A DNA stretch of 22,247 nucleotides from Cyanobacteria bacterium UBA11153 (GTDB lineage: Bacteria; Cyanobacteriota; Cyanobacteriia; Cyanobacteriales; Coleofasciculaceae): positions 1-22,247 of the forward strand of contig DOIX01000181.1 of assembly GCA_003511885.1 (NCBI GenBank), in the 5' to 3' direction. The position numbers and the translations under genes are program-made. Of the stretch, positions 22,020-22,247 are shown piece by piece. Position 1 is the stretch's first letter; every line of letters begins with the position of its first letter. Below the pieces are notes generated by a model. It was not told where the DNA came from. It searched no databases and saw only the letters and a program-made list of their open reading frames with translations.

Positions 22020-22247
22020 AAGGTAGTTTGGCAATTGGGAGTTATTAGGTATTTCTGAAAAAGCCCTTAATCTAAGGCTTCCTCCTAGTTAATTCTATTG
22101 TACTGAGCCTTACCCCCATCCATCTATTCTATCTTCGATCGCTTTATATTAGTAAACAATAGATTAATTCTGTTTTCGATATTAGCGATATCCTCTGGAC
22201 AAAGTTGACGGATTCTATAGCCCTACGCATTAAGGTTAGGACATATT

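Overview
The window looks like chromosomal DNA of a filamentous or other large-genome cyanobacterium. The evidence is a petM gene (a cytochrome b6f subunit found only in oxygenic phototrophs), a cyanobacterial xisH/xisI pair, about ten copies of the HIP1 octamer GCGATCGC, GGGAGT-type short tandem repeats, typical cyanobacterial palindromic repeats, and AAA_35/WD40 proteins of the cyanobacterial type.

Left flank (1-2935). A palindromic repeat and a hairpin lie downstream of xisH-xisI (minus strand). Then come petM (minus) and the divergent pyridoxine gene pdxA (plus). The normal 3' end of pdxA has been replaced by a remnant of a DUF2887/Rpn-type nuclease gene, so its last residues are read out of frame through the remnant.

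Core (3032-21238). This is the interesting part. Eight genes appear to belong to one membrane-associated NTPase and cytoskeleton-like module. On the minus strand, in transcription order, they are: a four-helix membrane protein (19096-19572); an AAA_35 ATPase with an N-terminal membrane segment (17846-19054); a giant protein with two AAA_35 domains, one membrane helix and 14 WD40 repeats (13311-17849, ATGA overlap with the previous gene); a tubulin/FtsZ-like GTPase (10251-11762); an actin/Hsp70-fold ATPase with a large unrecognised N-terminal half (6804-10058); and three tandem coiled-coil proteins that share a roughly 115-residue C-terminal domain I cannot name (5851-6816, 4539-5786, 3032-4522). 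A von Willebrand A-like lipoprotein (19871-21238, plus) is divergent from the membrane protein gene. The set therefore predicts an outer-face lipoprotein, integral membrane parts, regulatory AAA/WD40 sensors, a tubulin-like and an actin-like polymer or switch, and coiled-coil adaptors. Its function is unknown.

The module is interrupted at 11763-13310 by unrelated DNA: a truncated plus-strand gene fragment and an intact DUF2887/Rpn nuclease gene. Immediately upstream of the tubulin-like gene lies a 16-codon remnant matching the C-terminus of the four-helix membrane protein, which suggests that the membrane protein and tubulin-like genes were once neighbours in an operon. A 192-bp gap between the tubulin-like and actin-like genes is filled by two palindromic repeats.

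Right flank (21239-22247). A terminator-like hairpin sits between convergent genes, followed by a Crp/Fnr-family regulator (minus). I see no gene in 22020-22247, in 1-332, or in the 298-bp divergent spacer 19573-19870 beyond the repeats and regulatory candidates listed. No tRNA, rRNA, CRISPR array, complete insertion sequence or phage structural gene was seen.
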